Shown piece by piece: positions 11,146-20,371 of a DNA stretch of 64,000 bases (the stretch's first letter is position 1; each line of letters opens with the position of its first letter). A program made the translations under genes and the position numbers. Location of the stretch: positions 62,261 through 126,260 of the forward strand of contig NZ_JACYOF010000003.1 of assembly GCF_014932895.1 (NCBI RefSeq). Reading direction: 5' to 3'. Source of the DNA: Bacillus thuringiensis (GTDB lineage: Bacteria; Bacillota; Bacilli; Bacillales; Bacillaceae_G). The notes under the pieces are model-generated. The model was not told the origin of the DNA. It was given only the letters and a program-made list of their open reading frames with translations, and ran no database searches.

Positions 11146-12345
11146 CTAATTTCTCTGCACCTCACTAAACTCCTCCTTCACCTTCTCTAACAGCCCTTCT
11201 TCCGTAATTAATCGATACGCCGTATTTGCTAATGCTTTTGCCGATGTAATTAACGCTTTGTCTCCTAGTTCTGAACGGGCTGCTTCTCTAAATTCATTCG
11301 TATGCGCAATTAAATCGTCTGATCCGATTTTAATATATGGATGAATTGTCGGTACGACTTTACTTACGTTTCCTGCGTCGGTTGAACCGATGCCGATTCT
11401 TTCTTTGCGATGTACGTCTTCACCTAATAGTTCTAGTTCTTCGGCTACGACGTCATTAAATGTTTTTGTTACGAGTAATTCATCGATTTCATTTTGAAAT
11501 TGATGAATTTTTACATTTGAACCTGTTGCTAGTGCTGCTCCCTCTGCAATGTTTCTTACTTTTTCTGTTACTTCTGCACATCTTTTTCTCGTTGCTGCGC
11601 GAATGAAGAACCTTGCTGATGCGTAATCAGGAATAATATTAGGTGCTTTTCCACCTTCTGTAATAACACCATGAATTTTCACATCTGATGGAAGTTGTTG
11701 GCGAAGGGCGTTAATGCTGTTATACAGCTGGATTACCGCATCTAATGCGTTAATCCCTTCTTCTGGTGAAGCTGCTGCATGAGCTGTTTTTCCATAAAAA
11801 TGAAAATCAAGTGGATCGACTGCAAGTGAAGGACTCGTTGTCGCTGTTTTTCCGCTCGGATGAATCATAAGCGCCGCATCAATGTTTTTAAATAAACCAG
11901 CCTTTACATAACTCGCCTTCGCACTGCCATTTGGTCCCCCTTCTTCAGCTGGTGTCCCGAACACGACAACCTCTCCGCCGATTTCTTCAAGTGTTTCTGA
12001 TAATGCGATTGCTGCCGCAACGCTAATTGTTCCGATTAGATTGTGACCACACGCATGACCTAGTCCCGGTAAAGCATCATATTCGGCTAAAAAGGCAATT
12101 ACTGGTCCTTGTTTCCCTGAACTTTTCCGTGCGATAAAACCTGTTTCATGCCCAGCTATATTATGTTGCAATTGAAAACCGGCACTACCTAGTAATAAAC
12201 TTAACGTTCTTGATGCGTAAAACTCTTGATTACCAATCTCCGGATTCGCATGAATATCATGACTTGTTTCTATGTACTTCCCCTTATTTCTTTCTATACT
12301 CTCTTCAATTGTTTTTCTTTGTGACGTTACTCCTGTCGCTCCCAT
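11146..12345 (-). CDS. M20 family amidohydrolase under SAM riboswitch
   Basis: A 399-residue M20D-type metallopeptidase/amidohydrolase, of the group that includes N-acyl-amino-acid hydrolases and the AbgB subunit. Metal-binding segments are visible: HDIHANPEIGNQE, EYDALPGLGHACGHN and PAEEGGPNGSAK; the dimerisation (lid) domain runs from about 185 to 300. The start follows AAAGGAGGAAGAAAA. The untranslated leader contains an S-box SAM riboswitch, so the gene is expected to be on when SAM is low. This ties it to methionine, cysteine or other sulfur metabolism, for instance release of a sulfur amino acid from an N-acylated form. The substrate itself is not visible in the sequence. Confidence 0.85.
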   Translation of the reverse strand: MGATGVTSQRKTIEESIERNKGKYIETSHDIHANPEIGNQEFYASRTLSLLLGSAGFQLQHNIAGHETGFIARKSSGKQGPVIAFLAEYDALPGLGHACGHNLIGTISVAAAIALSETLEEIGGEVVVFGTPAEEGGPNGSAKASYVKAGLFKNIDAALMIHPSGKTATTSPSLAVDPLDFHFYGKTAHAAASPEEGINALDAVIQLYNSINALRQQLPSDVKIHGVITEGGKAPNIIPDYASARFFIRAATRKRCAEVTEKVRNIAEGAALATGSNVKIHQFQNEIDELLVTKTFNDVVAEELELLGEDVHRKERIGIGSTDAGNVSKVVPTIHPYIKIGSDDLIAHTNEFREAARSELGDKALITSAKALANTAYRLITEEGLLEKVKEEFSEVQRN

Positions 12346-12370
12346 TTTTCTTCCTCCTTTATTTTCACGT

Positions 12371-12532
12371 AAAAAAGCCTCTTTCTAAAAGATAGAAAGA
12401 GGCTTCTGCATATACAGTCAAAATGAGCTTCTTTCTTATCTTTCAAGTTACCTTGCTGGAATTGGCACAGTATTCATAAAGAATCCGCTGCCGAGGTTTC
12501 GTAGGGCCAGTCCCTCCACCTCTCGTGATAAG
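12371..12532 (-). ncRNA. SAM-I (S-box) riboswitch with terminator
   Basis: On the minus strand the aptamer starts CTTATC at 12532 and closes with GATAAG at 12435-12440 (helix P1). Inside are the conserved S-box blocks GAGAGGTGGAGGGACTGGCC, the GAAACCTCGGCAGC block and TGTGCCAATTCCAGCAAGG. Downstream a perfect 11-bp stem (GCCTCTTTCTA / TAGAAAGAGGC, 12375-12405) with TTTTTT forms the terminator. The logic is transcription termination upon SAM binding. It controls the M20 gene that starts 26 bases later. Confidence 0.95.
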
Positions 12533-12609
12533 AATTTTCATAAAATTGTATTAAATTATTTTTATTCTAAATTCATCTCGACTAAAAGTCAAGGAATTCC
12601 TATCCGAAT

Positions 12610-14889
12610 TTACCGAATATCTAAAAACCCTTTTAATACACCAATTGTTTCTGGTGCTTGTAGTCTTGCACATATGTACGGAAATTCCGTACTACCTTCA
12701 AACATCATTTGAGATGTGAGCGGTGCCCCTGCCCAAAAGATTTCATCATCGATTAATACAAACGGGAATGCTTTATTTTGTCTTTGTAACTTTACATTTT
12801 TTAATGGAACTGGTCCATCACTATAAACCGTTATTTGCGCATTTGTACGCATTAACACTTGCCATACTCGTTTATCTACTTGCTTCGTACTTGGAAGTGA
12901 AATGATAATTTTTCGTTTTGCCGCTAAAATATCTTTTAATAGTCCTTTCGGCTCCTCAAGATTCATTTCCATAAACCAGCGTAAACGTTTCGAAATTTTT
13001 CGCTCCCACACTTGACGTGACGTCGTACGATCATACACATCACCGTGACGTTCTATATGAGCTGTTAATTGTGATAACGCTTGTTTTCGCGAAAGGTTTT
13101 TATTCATGTAGTGGCAATCTGATAATTGAATGAACTTTCCTCTCGCTCTTGTCACTGCTACATTGACGAGACGATGGTTTTTATGGTCAAAGAATAACAC
13201 GCCAGGTCGCTCTTGCGGGTAACTATCTACTGTATCAAAGATCATCATATCTCTTTCAGAACCTTGAAACTTATGAACTGTCGCCGCTAAAACTGGTATG
13301 TTTTGATATTTCGTTCTCTGCAACATCTCTCGAATACACATTGATAAAAAGCGGGACTGTGCTCGGTACGGTGTTACTACACCGATAGATTGAACACCAT
13401 CCAACAGTCCAATTAAAATCATTTGCATCGCTACTAAACCAGACATAATATTAAAACGAGAACCGGAAGCAGCATCCTTTAACGAAAAGGTCCCCATTAA
13501 GCTCGTATCAAATAAAACACTCGCCTCATTTGCGAACGGCTGCAGTTGTGCAAGTTCTTTACGCTCTGAAACAGATGGATGATCGTATACTCTATTTTTA
13601 TAAATAAATGAATTCGTAAATTTCGATATATCCGCATGCATACGTCTTTGTTCCTGCAGCATAAAAAGGTTGGGATGTGCTTCTGATTTATTTACAGACT
13701 CAACAATCCCTGCGTGATAAAACATATCTTCGCCAAGCCATTTACGAACGAGTTCATGGTTCGCCATTGCAATCGGAGGTAACTGTAAAAAGTCGCCACA
13801 AACGACGATACGCTTCCCAAGTGAAGCGGCTAATGCGATTTGCGGAACATATGCCATACTCACTTCATCTACGACAACTAAATCAAATGTACGTTCATAA
13901 ATAAGCGCATCAATTGCACATTTCGATAAAGTCGCACCGATTACTTTCGCATTTTCAATATATTCTTTTTCTACTTCTTTAATTTTCGCTTTTTGTTTTC
14001 GAAGTTCACCTTCTATTTCTTGCATACGTTTCTTATCAGAAGACGTCGCCTTATACGATAAAATTTTTTCACGAAGATCTTGGCGTGTTTCTTCTAAATA
14101 AAGCCTTTCCTCTCCCCATGATCCATTCGTCGTTTCTACTAACCTCGATGCAAGTAACGTTTCATGATTTCGTATATGTTCATGTTGGCTAAAACCGTAA
14201 CGAACGATTTCTCCAGGTGTCCATTTCTTTTTCTTCTCAATTTGTTTCGTTACTTCACTCATTAATACGTCCACTGCCGCATTACTATGAGCTAACACAA
14301 GTACCGATTTTCCTTTTTGATAGTGTGCTGAAATAATACGTGATAAATTATAAGACTTCCCCGTTCCCGGAGGTCCCCACACGTACGTTGTCGGATTGTA
14401 AAATGAACGATACGCCAATTCATTTTTCGTATTTTTCATCTTCTCAATATGCTTCGGACTACTCTTCCCATCAACAAGACGCTTTATACGATTACGTTTC
14501 AGCTTATCTTTACGCGCTTCTTTCAATCTCTCTTGCAGTTGTTCTAGCAATTGCCACGGTTCACTGTATAAAACAGCTTCTCTTATTTCACCTTGTATAT
14601 AATCATTTAACTTCAGTTCTATTTCTAATCCATGTACAGATAATACTTCCCCCGTCGCTTCTTCACCATCGAACTCAATTCGAATTGGCGAACCTTCAGG
14701 CAAGCTTACTTCCGAAATAAGCTGAAATACGTATACTGTACTTTCATAATCTGTATATAAGAAACGACCGTTCATGATAGAAATTTTACTACCACCTATC
14801 GTTTTCCAATGTTTAATTTCATACGCTAATGCATAATGCCACTCTTTCATCGTTTCCGATAATGAAGGAGTTTGAGTCGTTGTATTCAT
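12610..14889 (-). CDS. Superfamily I DNA/RNA helicase (Upf1/DNA2-like)
   Basis: A 759-residue protein with Walker A GPPGTGKS (172-179), motif II VVVDEVSM, motif III-like CGDFLQLPP, and C-terminal helicase motifs VTPYRAQ, HKFQGSERDMMIFDT and VAVTRARGKFI. These are superfamily IB helicases of the Upf1/DNA2 type. The last 110 residues after the helicase core look like a degenerate phospholipase-D-like domain. The start is placed at 14889, 7 bases after GAAGGAAGGAGC. The gene stands alone and its cellular role is unknown; nucleic-acid unwinding is predicted from the family. Confidence 0.85.
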   Translation of the reverse strand: MNTTTQTPSLSETMKEWHYALAYEIKHWKTIGGSKISIMNGRFLYTDYESTVYVFQLISEVSLPEGSPIRIEFDGEEATGEVLSVHGLEIELKLNDYIQGEIREAVLYSEPWQLLEQLQERLKEARKDKLKRNRIKRLVDGKSSPKHIEKMKNTKNELAYRSFYNPTTYVWGPPGTGKSYNLSRIISAHYQKGKSVLVLAHSNAAVDVLMSEVTKQIEKKKKWTPGEIVRYGFSQHEHIRNHETLLASRLVETTNGSWGEERLYLEETRQDLREKILSYKATSSDKKRMQEIEGELRKQKAKIKEVEKEYIENAKVIGATLSKCAIDALIYERTFDLVVVDEVSMAYVPQIALAASLGKRIVVCGDFLQLPPIAMANHELVRKWLGEDMFYHAGIVESVNKSEAHPNLFMLQEQRRMHADISKFTNSFIYKNRVYDHPSVSERKELAQLQPFANEASVLFDTSLMGTFSLKDAASGSRFNIMSGLVAMQMILIGLLDGVQSIGVVTPYRAQSRFLSMCIREMLQRTKYQNIPVLAATVHKFQGSERDMMIFDTVDSYPQERPGVLFFDHKNHRLVNVAVTRARGKFIQLSDCHYMNKNLSRKQALSQLTAHIERHGDVYDRTTSRQVWERKISKRLRWFMEMNLEEPKGLLKDILAAKRKIIISLPSTKQVDKRVWQVLMRTNAQITVYSDGPVPLKNVKLQRQNKAFPFVLIDDEIFWAGAPLTSQMMFEGSTEFPYICARLQAPETIGVLKGFLDIR

Positions 14890-15029
14890 AAAATAAGCTC
14901 CTTCCTTCTCCCCAAACATACTTTCTCACTATACCATATAACGCTCTAAAATTCGTAACAATTATATCTTGCTTATTTTCTTAATTTTCAATATTATTTA
15001 TGTATATTTTTCAGAAGGAAGGTTCGCAC

Positions 15030-15422
15030 ATGCCAGTTAGAAGAATTGAACACGTAGGACTTATGGTTGCAGATTTAGAAGCGTCTATTTCATTTTATGA
15101 AAAAGTAGTTGGCTTACAGCTCATTAAACGTATGGGACATCCAAACCCAGACTTAAAACTCGCTTTTTTAGGTGTGGAAGAATCAAAAGAAACAATACTT
15201 GAACTAATTGAAGGCTACAACTCTTCCCTGCCGGCAGAAGGAAAAGTACATCACATTTGCTTTAAAGTAGATTCATTAGAAGATGAAATCGAAAGAATAC
15301 GGAAACACGAAGTAACATTTTTACTAGGAGAAGCAATTGAAACATTACCGGATGGAACACGTTACATATTCTTCGCTGGCCCTGACGGGGAATGGATTGA
15401 ATTTTTTGAAACAGAGAGATAA
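15030..15422 (+). CDS. VOC/glyoxalase family protein
   Basis: A 130-residue two-module VOC protein beginning MPVRRIEHVGLMVADLEASI, with the family phrases FYEKVVGL, HHICFKVD and FFAGPDGEWIEFFE. Candidate metal ligands are His8, Glu58-60 region, His77 and Glu near the C-terminus. Lactoylglutathione lyase-like annotation is usual, but the substrate is not certain. The start is chosen at 15030, after AAGGAAGG. The stop codon TAA (15420-15422) lies within the ATAAA flank of a bcr1 copy, so the gene's 3' untranslated region is the repeat. Confidence 0.85.
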   Translation: MPVRRIEHVGLMVADLEASISFYEKVVGLQLIKRMGHPNPDLKLAFLGVEESKETILELIEGYNSSLPAEGKVHHICFKVDSLEDEIERIRKHEVTFLLGEAIETLPDGTRYIFFAGPDGEWIEFFETER

Positions 15423-15578
15423 AGTGAAACTTTAATCAAAGGGGGTTTTGTCCATCCCCTCTGATTATTAGTTTAACCAATAGGGCTTTTACGGGCAGTT
15501 GATCTCCCACCTAACTCCTTTGCTTTACAGCCGAATTTTGAGGTGGGAGTCTTACTGCCCGCAAATAGCGGGCTAAAA
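15419..15578 (+). repeat. bcr1-type repeat (about 160 bp)
   Basis: Full-length copy running from ATAAAGTGAAACTTTAATCA through TTTTACGGGCAGTTGATCTC and CCGAATTTTGAGGTGGGAGT to GCAAATAGCGGGCTAAAAT. Inverted segments (CTCCCACCT / AGGTGGGAG, GGGCAGT / ACTGCCC) predict a long folded RNA. The left ATAAA contains the stop codon of the VOC gene. Confidence 0.85.
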
Positions 15579-15636
15579 TGTAAAAAAGAAGAACTCTACT
15601 CAGTTTTAGCAATAAACATTGAGTTAAGGGGATAGA

Positions 15637-15960
15637 ATGATGAATATGGTCTATATTTTTGTTTTTTGGGTACTTATACTAATTCCAATCCTTTACTTAA
15701 TCAAAATAAAAAATTGGAGTATAAAAGTAGCAGCCGTATTAGTTGGAAGGATAATATTGAGTATCGCCTTTTTCTTAAATGGAATGGATTTAGGACTGCG
15801 ACGCAATTGGATAGATCCTCCCTATGAAAAAGAGTGGGATTTCTTTATAAAATCTTTGCAAAACGGGAAAACTGTAGCACTTTTACACTTGTTACTTCTA
15901 CTTATTGTTGTAACTTATGACTCCGTTATTATCATTCACTATAGAAATAAAAAGAAATAG
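15637..15960 (+). CDS. Small membrane protein of unknown function
   Basis: A 107-residue protein with three predicted membrane helices (about residues 4-22, 28-49 and 78-98) and a short polar loop GLRRNWIDPPYEKEWD between the second and third. A site AAGGGG precedes the ATG. I do not recognise the family. It stands alone between a bcr1 copy and the protease gene. Confidence 0.6.
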   Translation: MMNMVYIFVFWVLILIPILYLIKIKNWSIKVAAVLVGRIILSIAFFLNGMDLGLRRNWIDPPYEKEWDFFIKSLQNGKTVALLHLLLLLIVVTYDSVIIIHYRNKKK

Positions 15961-16306
15961 GGTGTTTCCCCCCATATTTTTCCTTGTAATGTAATGTTCG
16001 TATTGAAGTCCCGATTTTAGCAGAAAATTCTCCAATTAAATATTTTTAATTATTACTCATTTTACATTCCCCCTTCTTTATTCAAACCCGTTGACCTTGA
16101 TCATAATTCAAAAGATACATCTACATCCTTGATTGAAAAAATACCGTTTTTTCGCTATGGGGAATCTTATTTTGGTAGCTTGGTAGCGACGGGGACGAGT
16201 AGAAAAAAAACACCTTCACATAGGTGATTTATTAGAGGTTTTATCATTTCTAATGTGGAATAGAATCTTACACATGCATTACATATTTTTTAAGGGGGAA
16301 TTTGTA
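15961..16306. other. Intergenic region without a recognisable gene
   Basis: About 345 bp. A short hairpin CACCT-N6-AGGTG lies at 16209-16225. The rest shows no open frame with a ribosome binding site and no recognised repeat. It must hold the protease promoter, but no clear -35/-10 pair was identified. Confidence 0.5.
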
Positions 16307-17776
16307 ATGAAATTTAGGATATCCACTTTAACACTAGCTACAGCCTTAACATTCGGTGCTCTAGCAGGAAACAATGTATTTGCAGAAACAAAAACAACAA
16401 CTAGCTCAACTCAAACAGAAAAAAATTATCTGATTGCCTTCAAAAAAGATTTACCTAGTAATTACCAATCTATTATTTCGAATGCAGGTGGACAAATTCT
16501 CCGCGTCATTCCTGCCATCGGCGCAATGGAAGTAAAGTCAAGTAACGCTTCTTTTTTGGATAACTTGAAAGGGGTTTCGTCTATCCAAGCTGCAAATCAA
16601 GAGGTTATCCATAGTTTAGATAAAGAAGAAATACGGCCAACCGCAGCGGATGGAAATCCAGTAACTGATATCCCACAGCCTGAAAATATAGACAGCTATT
16701 GGAATTATCAATGGGATATCAAAAATATAACAAATGATGGTGCATCCTATAAGCTTAATGGAGGAACAGGAAAAGGAGCAACAGTCGGTGTAATTGACAG
16801 CGGTATCGATGCTAATCATCCTGATTTAATAAAAAACTATAGTGGCGGTCAGAATTTCGTACCAGCTGGCGCGGATGAAACGGAAACAGGTGATCCTACT
16901 GACGTGAAGGATCGTGGAGGACATGGAACTCATGTAGCAGGCTCAATTGCAGCAAATGGCAAACTAAAAGGGGTTGGACCAGATCTTAAATTCCGTTCCT
17001 ATCGTGTTTTCCCTGAATCTGGAAGCGCACCGACAGCTTGGATTGTAGACGCTATTATTGCCGCTGCAAATGATAACGTTGACGTTATAAACATGTCTAT
17101 CGGTGGATTTGATAGCTTGAAATACTATGATAACGGAAAAAAATATAGCGATAATGCTGATGTTCTTCTTTGGAAGCGTGCAATTCAATATGCCGTACAA
17201 AAAAATGTAACAATCGTAGCGGCAGGTGGAAACGAATCACTTAATGTGAATGATAAGAAAATGGTAACAGATTATTTAAATAAGGAGTACGGCTCAGATA
17301 ATCTTATCTTTAAAGGGCCATCTGTGGAAACTCCTGGTCAAATTCCGGGTGTAATCACTGTATCTTCTTCTACTCAATGGTCAACTGATAAAATTGCATT
17401 CTACTCAAACTATGGAAACAGTTTTATTGATGTAGCAGCACCAGGCGGTGATAACGGCCCTGTATATGCTGAAACAGGAGATTTAGCACAACGGGATTTC
17501 CATTATCGTGCATTAAGTACATGGCCAACATATTTGGACCCATATTTCACTTCAAATCTGCATAACTATGCTTTAATGCATGGAACATCAATGGCCTCGC
17601 CCAAAGTAGCGGGCATTGCGGGGGTTATTAAAGCAGCTCATCCGACATATTCTCCTACACAAGTAACGAACTTAATTAAACAAACAACAAAAGATTACGG
17701 TAAACCAGGGCATGATGCTTTATTTGGATCTGGTGAGGCAAATATTTATAATGCCTTATTAAAAATTAAAAAATAA
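16307..17776 (+). CDS. Secreted subtilisin-like serine protease (S8)
   Basis: A 489-residue preproprotease. A signal peptide ends near NVFA (residues 23-26). An I9-like propeptide covers about 40-105. The catalytic triad is Asp164 in GVIDSGID, His206 in GGHGTHVAG and Ser428 in HGTSMASP. The last residues extend the catalytic domain only slightly, so there is no C-terminal domain. The sequence is closer to the lantibiotic-leader-processing type and other Bacillus extracellular S8 proteases than to classic subtilisin. The start follows TAAGGGGGAA. No lantibiotic genes are adjacent, so a general extracellular protease is most likely. Confidence 0.88.
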   Translation: MKFRISTLTLATALTFGALAGNNVFAETKTTTSSTQTEKNYLIAFKKDLPSNYQSIISNAGGQILRVIPAIGAMEVKSSNASFLDNLKGVSSIQAANQEVIHSLDKEEIRPTAADGNPVTDIPQPENIDSYWNYQWDIKNITNDGASYKLNGGTGKGATVGVIDSGIDANHPDLIKNYSGGQNFVPAGADETETGDPTDVKDRGGHGTHVAGSIAANGKLKGVGPDLKFRSYRVFPESGSAPTAWIVDAIIAAANDNVDVINMSIGGFDSLKYYDNGKKYSDNADVLLWKRAIQYAVQKNVTIVAAGGNESLNVNDKKMVTDYLNKEYGSDNLIFKGPSVETPGQIPGVITVSSSTQWSTDKIAFYSNYGNSFIDVAAPGGDNGPVYAETGDLAQRDFHYRALSTWPTYLDPYFTSNLHNYALMHGTSMASPKVAGIAGVIKAAHPTYSPTQVTNLIKQTTKDYGKPGHDALFGSGEANIYNALLKIKK

Positions 17777-17796
17777 TAAAAAAGTGAGATAGCACT

Positions 17797-17915
17797 CATC
17801 ACCATCAACTTAAGAATTCAGAATTACCCCAAAACGAAAAAATGAGCTTTTTGTTACAAGTTAGCACATTTTTTCGTTCTGGGGGGTACTATAAAATTTC
17901 AGATCGATGGCGATG
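17797..17915. mobile_element. MITE-like element with IS231-type ends, copy 1
   Basis: A 119-bp element. The left end CATCACCATCAACTTAAGAA matches the IS231 terminal repeat as I recall it (CATGCCCATCAACTTAAG-type). The right end, read inward, is CATCGCCATCGATCTGAAAT, a diverged inverted copy. Inside, ACCCCAAAACGAAAAAATG and CATTTTTTCGTT-CTGGGG form a long imperfect hairpin. No coding capacity. Same layout as the copies at 20.0 and 22.2 kb. Confidence 0.65.
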
Positions 17916-17993
17916 GGGTTCGTCCCCGCAAGGCAAGCCAGCATTCTAGCCAAATCGCAATCTGTAGATCAAAAATAAGAATAAATATTTAAC

Positions 17994-19856
17994 CTATGTT
18001 TTTTTAATCTCATTTTCATAATCTTCAAGTTCCTTATCTGTCATTACATATGAGGAGGGATTCTCTTTTATAAAACGTACCGTATTTAGTCCGATCATCT
18101 GAGCAGCGGCTGATGGCTGACCATCCGGTAAAATAGGCGAAATGGACAGATCGGCAACCTTAAGATTTTTGGTACCAAACACATTAAGAAATCCATCGAC
18201 AACCCCTTCTTGAATCGTCTGTCCCATCCGACACTGCCCACCCAGAGAGAAATTCGTGTAAGAGGCTCTGACATACTTCTCGAGCTGCTGTTGTTTGTTA
18301 GGATCGTTGTCAGGTAGCTGTAATATACTCTCGGGAGGATATACAACCTTTCCGATGCCGTTATTTGGGTATTTCAGTGGATCTCTAGCCTCTACAATAA
18401 TATTATAAATTCTCTTATATTGATCGACCATATACGTTAGGTCATTAGGATCTTCCAACGGATTGAAGTTAAGAGATGGATAAGCCTCTGGATCGCTATG
18501 TTCCACTAGCACTGTACCCCTGCTTTTTGTTTTCACGTCTACAATACCAAAACTCATGATACTTGGAGTGGTTTGGAAAGTTAAATCTAAACTCCAACCA
18601 TTGCTGGCCACATCTGGAGCAGGGAGAAAAAATGGTATAGGGGCCCCTATCAGTTGGAGACGACGACTTTCTAGTAGATTCATTGGATTCTCTGCTTGGA
18701 AAGCACCTAGGATAAGTGGATAGTTGGGATCAGTAAAAAATATCGGAAGAATTTGGGAGGTATCTATCTCAACCCCCAATCCAACATAATTCTGAGTTTG
18801 AAGATTGTGCCCCACATTTGGACTCTCTATCAATGTTGGTATACCCGCTTTAACCAAATCCTCCGATTTACCGATTCCTGAACGTTGTAGAATGACTGAG
18901 GAAAAAAATCCTGCAGAGACGATAATACCCTTTCTTGCAAACCTTCTATGTGAAACGCCATCCTTGACAAATTCAACACCAATCGCAATGTTCAATCCAT
19001 CTTTTTTCTTAAATAAGATTTTGTTAACGGTTGTTTTAGCTAAAATAACCAACTTTCTTCCACCAACTCCAAATTCATCTGGATTGGACTGGTTTCCTTG
19101 GCTGACAATACGGTCATTTAAATAGCCTGTTGCCGTTGAGGATCGGGCAAATTGGCCAGGGCTAATCTCCTTTTGAATATATTGCGTTTTATAAAATGTA
19201 CAATCCCTTATGCCGGTATTATAATCCACAGCAATCGGTGTTCCCAATACAGTGTTTGTTGCTTGAACTAACGTATTGATCAATCCATTAGGGGGAATAT
19301 TCTGCTGCCTAATAAAAATCGGCCCTTGTGTTCCTCGTTCATTAGGGCTTTGTGTCGATCCTGTATAGGTTTCATTTTTTACAAATAAGGCGCTAATCTT
19401 GTCGTAACTCCATTGATCACCAACTAGGCTTGCCCACTGGTTATACAACTCTTTACTCCCACGTACGGCGTACATATCACTAATTTCTGAGCTTCCCCCT
19501 ATAGTGCGACCATTTGTTGCAATAAGTGTACGCACAATAGTTGACTCTAGTTCAGAAGTAACATTAAAGCTAAACCTGTTACCGCGGGTTGTATTAATGG
19601 CAGTAAGAATGCTAGGGTTACTTAGCTCATTCGTCATATTTGTTCCTGCTTCCAGCACTAATACAGAAGTACTTTTGTCATCCGTTAATTCTTTGGCAAT
19701 TACCCCTCCAGCAGTTCCGGCACCAATCACAATATAATCAAATTTGGTAGGATCTATTGGTTTTATAGGCTCTGGAAATTCACAAGGAAATGCACAAGGA
19801 AATAATGAATAAGGAAATTCACAGGGATTGAAACATTTTCTATTTTTTGATGGCAT
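17994..19856 (-). CDS. GMC family oxidoreductase
   Basis: A 620-residue protein with the FAD-binding VIGAGTAGG (43-51), GRTIGGSSEISDM and RG, and a C-terminal domain ending before a charged tail, the order of glucose-methanol-choline oxidoreductases. The N-terminal 30 residues are odd: CFNPCEFPYSLFPCAFPCEF, a Cys/Pro/Phe-rich stretch unlike family members and reminiscent of spore surface proteins. At the catalytic site the usual His (HPxGTxxMG) appears as SLGGQCRMG with Ser537, and the usual Asn/His as Gln580 in DGQPSAAA. FAD binding seems kept but ordinary alcohol oxidation is doubtful. GGAG precedes the ATG. It is flanked by IS231-like MITEs. Confidence 0.85.
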   Translation of the reverse strand: MPSKNRKCFNPCEFPYSLFPCAFPCEFPEPIKPIDPTKFDYIVIGAGTAGGVIAKELTDDKSTSVLVLEAGTNMTNELSNPSILTAINTTRGNRFSFNVTSELESTIVRTLIATNGRTIGGSSEISDMYAVRGSKELYNQWASLVGDQWSYDKISALFVKNETYTGSTQSPNERGTQGPIFIRQQNIPPNGLINTLVQATNTVLGTPIAVDYNTGIRDCTFYKTQYIQKEISPGQFARSSTATGYLNDRIVSQGNQSNPDEFGVGGRKLVILAKTTVNKILFKKKDGLNIAIGVEFVKDGVSHRRFARKGIIVSAGFFSSVILQRSGIGKSEDLVKAGIPTLIESPNVGHNLQTQNYVGLGVEIDTSQILPIFFTDPNYPLILGAFQAENPMNLLESRRLQLIGAPIPFFLPAPDVASNGWSLDLTFQTTPSIMSFGIVDVKTKSRGTVLVEHSDPEAYPSLNFNPLEDPNDLTYMVDQYKRIYNIIVEARDPLKYPNNGIGKVVYPPESILQLPDNDPNKQQQLEKYVRASYTNFSLGGQCRMGQTIQEGVVDGFLNVFGTKNLKVADLSISPILPDGQPSAAAQMIGLNTVRFIKENPSSYVMTDKELEDYENEIKKT

Positions 19857-20031
19857 AAATAATCAAGCTCCTTTTTTGCATTTAGTATATTAAATGTAAA
19901 AAAGAATCTGTCTCTTGTACCAGTGTCTTTACTTTTTAAAAAAATGTATGTTCTATACATGTAAGGTTAACATAACGTCTCATTATCAGTAGTTAATAAT
20001 GAATATCAAATTCGTTGTAGGGGTACCACCC

Positions 20032-20160
20032 CCTGCCCATCAACTTAAGAAATTAATTGTCCCCCAAAAACGAAAAAAATGAGCTGAATTCTATAAATAA
20101 CTGTAAAAAGGTAAAATTTTCATTTTTTGGTGGTTCCAAACCCTTAGCTTGATGGACATG
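20032..20160. mobile_element. MITE-like element with IS231-type ends, copy 2
   Basis: A 129-bp element from CCTGCCCATCAACTTAAGAA to CCCTTAGCTTGATGGACATG. The outer 20 bases are inverted repeats of each other with a few mismatches. The inner parts CCCCCAAAAACG and TTTTTTGGTGG can pair. Same length as copy 3 at 22183-22311. No coding capacity and no clear target duplication. Confidence 0.75.
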
Positions 20161-20222
20161 AGGCATCGTCGGCATTTCGGAGAATAGCCACGCTAAGGAT
20201 TATTTACACAGTAACAAATTAC

Positions 20223-20250
20223 AAAAAAAGAAGACGGTAAACCCGCCTCC
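20223..20250 (-). terminator. Terminator of the YqeB-like gene
   Basis: On the minus strand AGGCGG-GTTTA-CCGTCT (one G-U pair) is followed by TCTTTTTTTG. Confidence 0.6.
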
Positions 20251-20371
20251 TTTATCTAGTACCATGGAAGATCAGCTACTTTGAAATAAAGTTCGATTAA
20301 AAATAGCGCACAACTACTACTCAAATTGGTAAGGAGTATAGAAAATAGTCTTACCTAAATCGAGTTAAATA

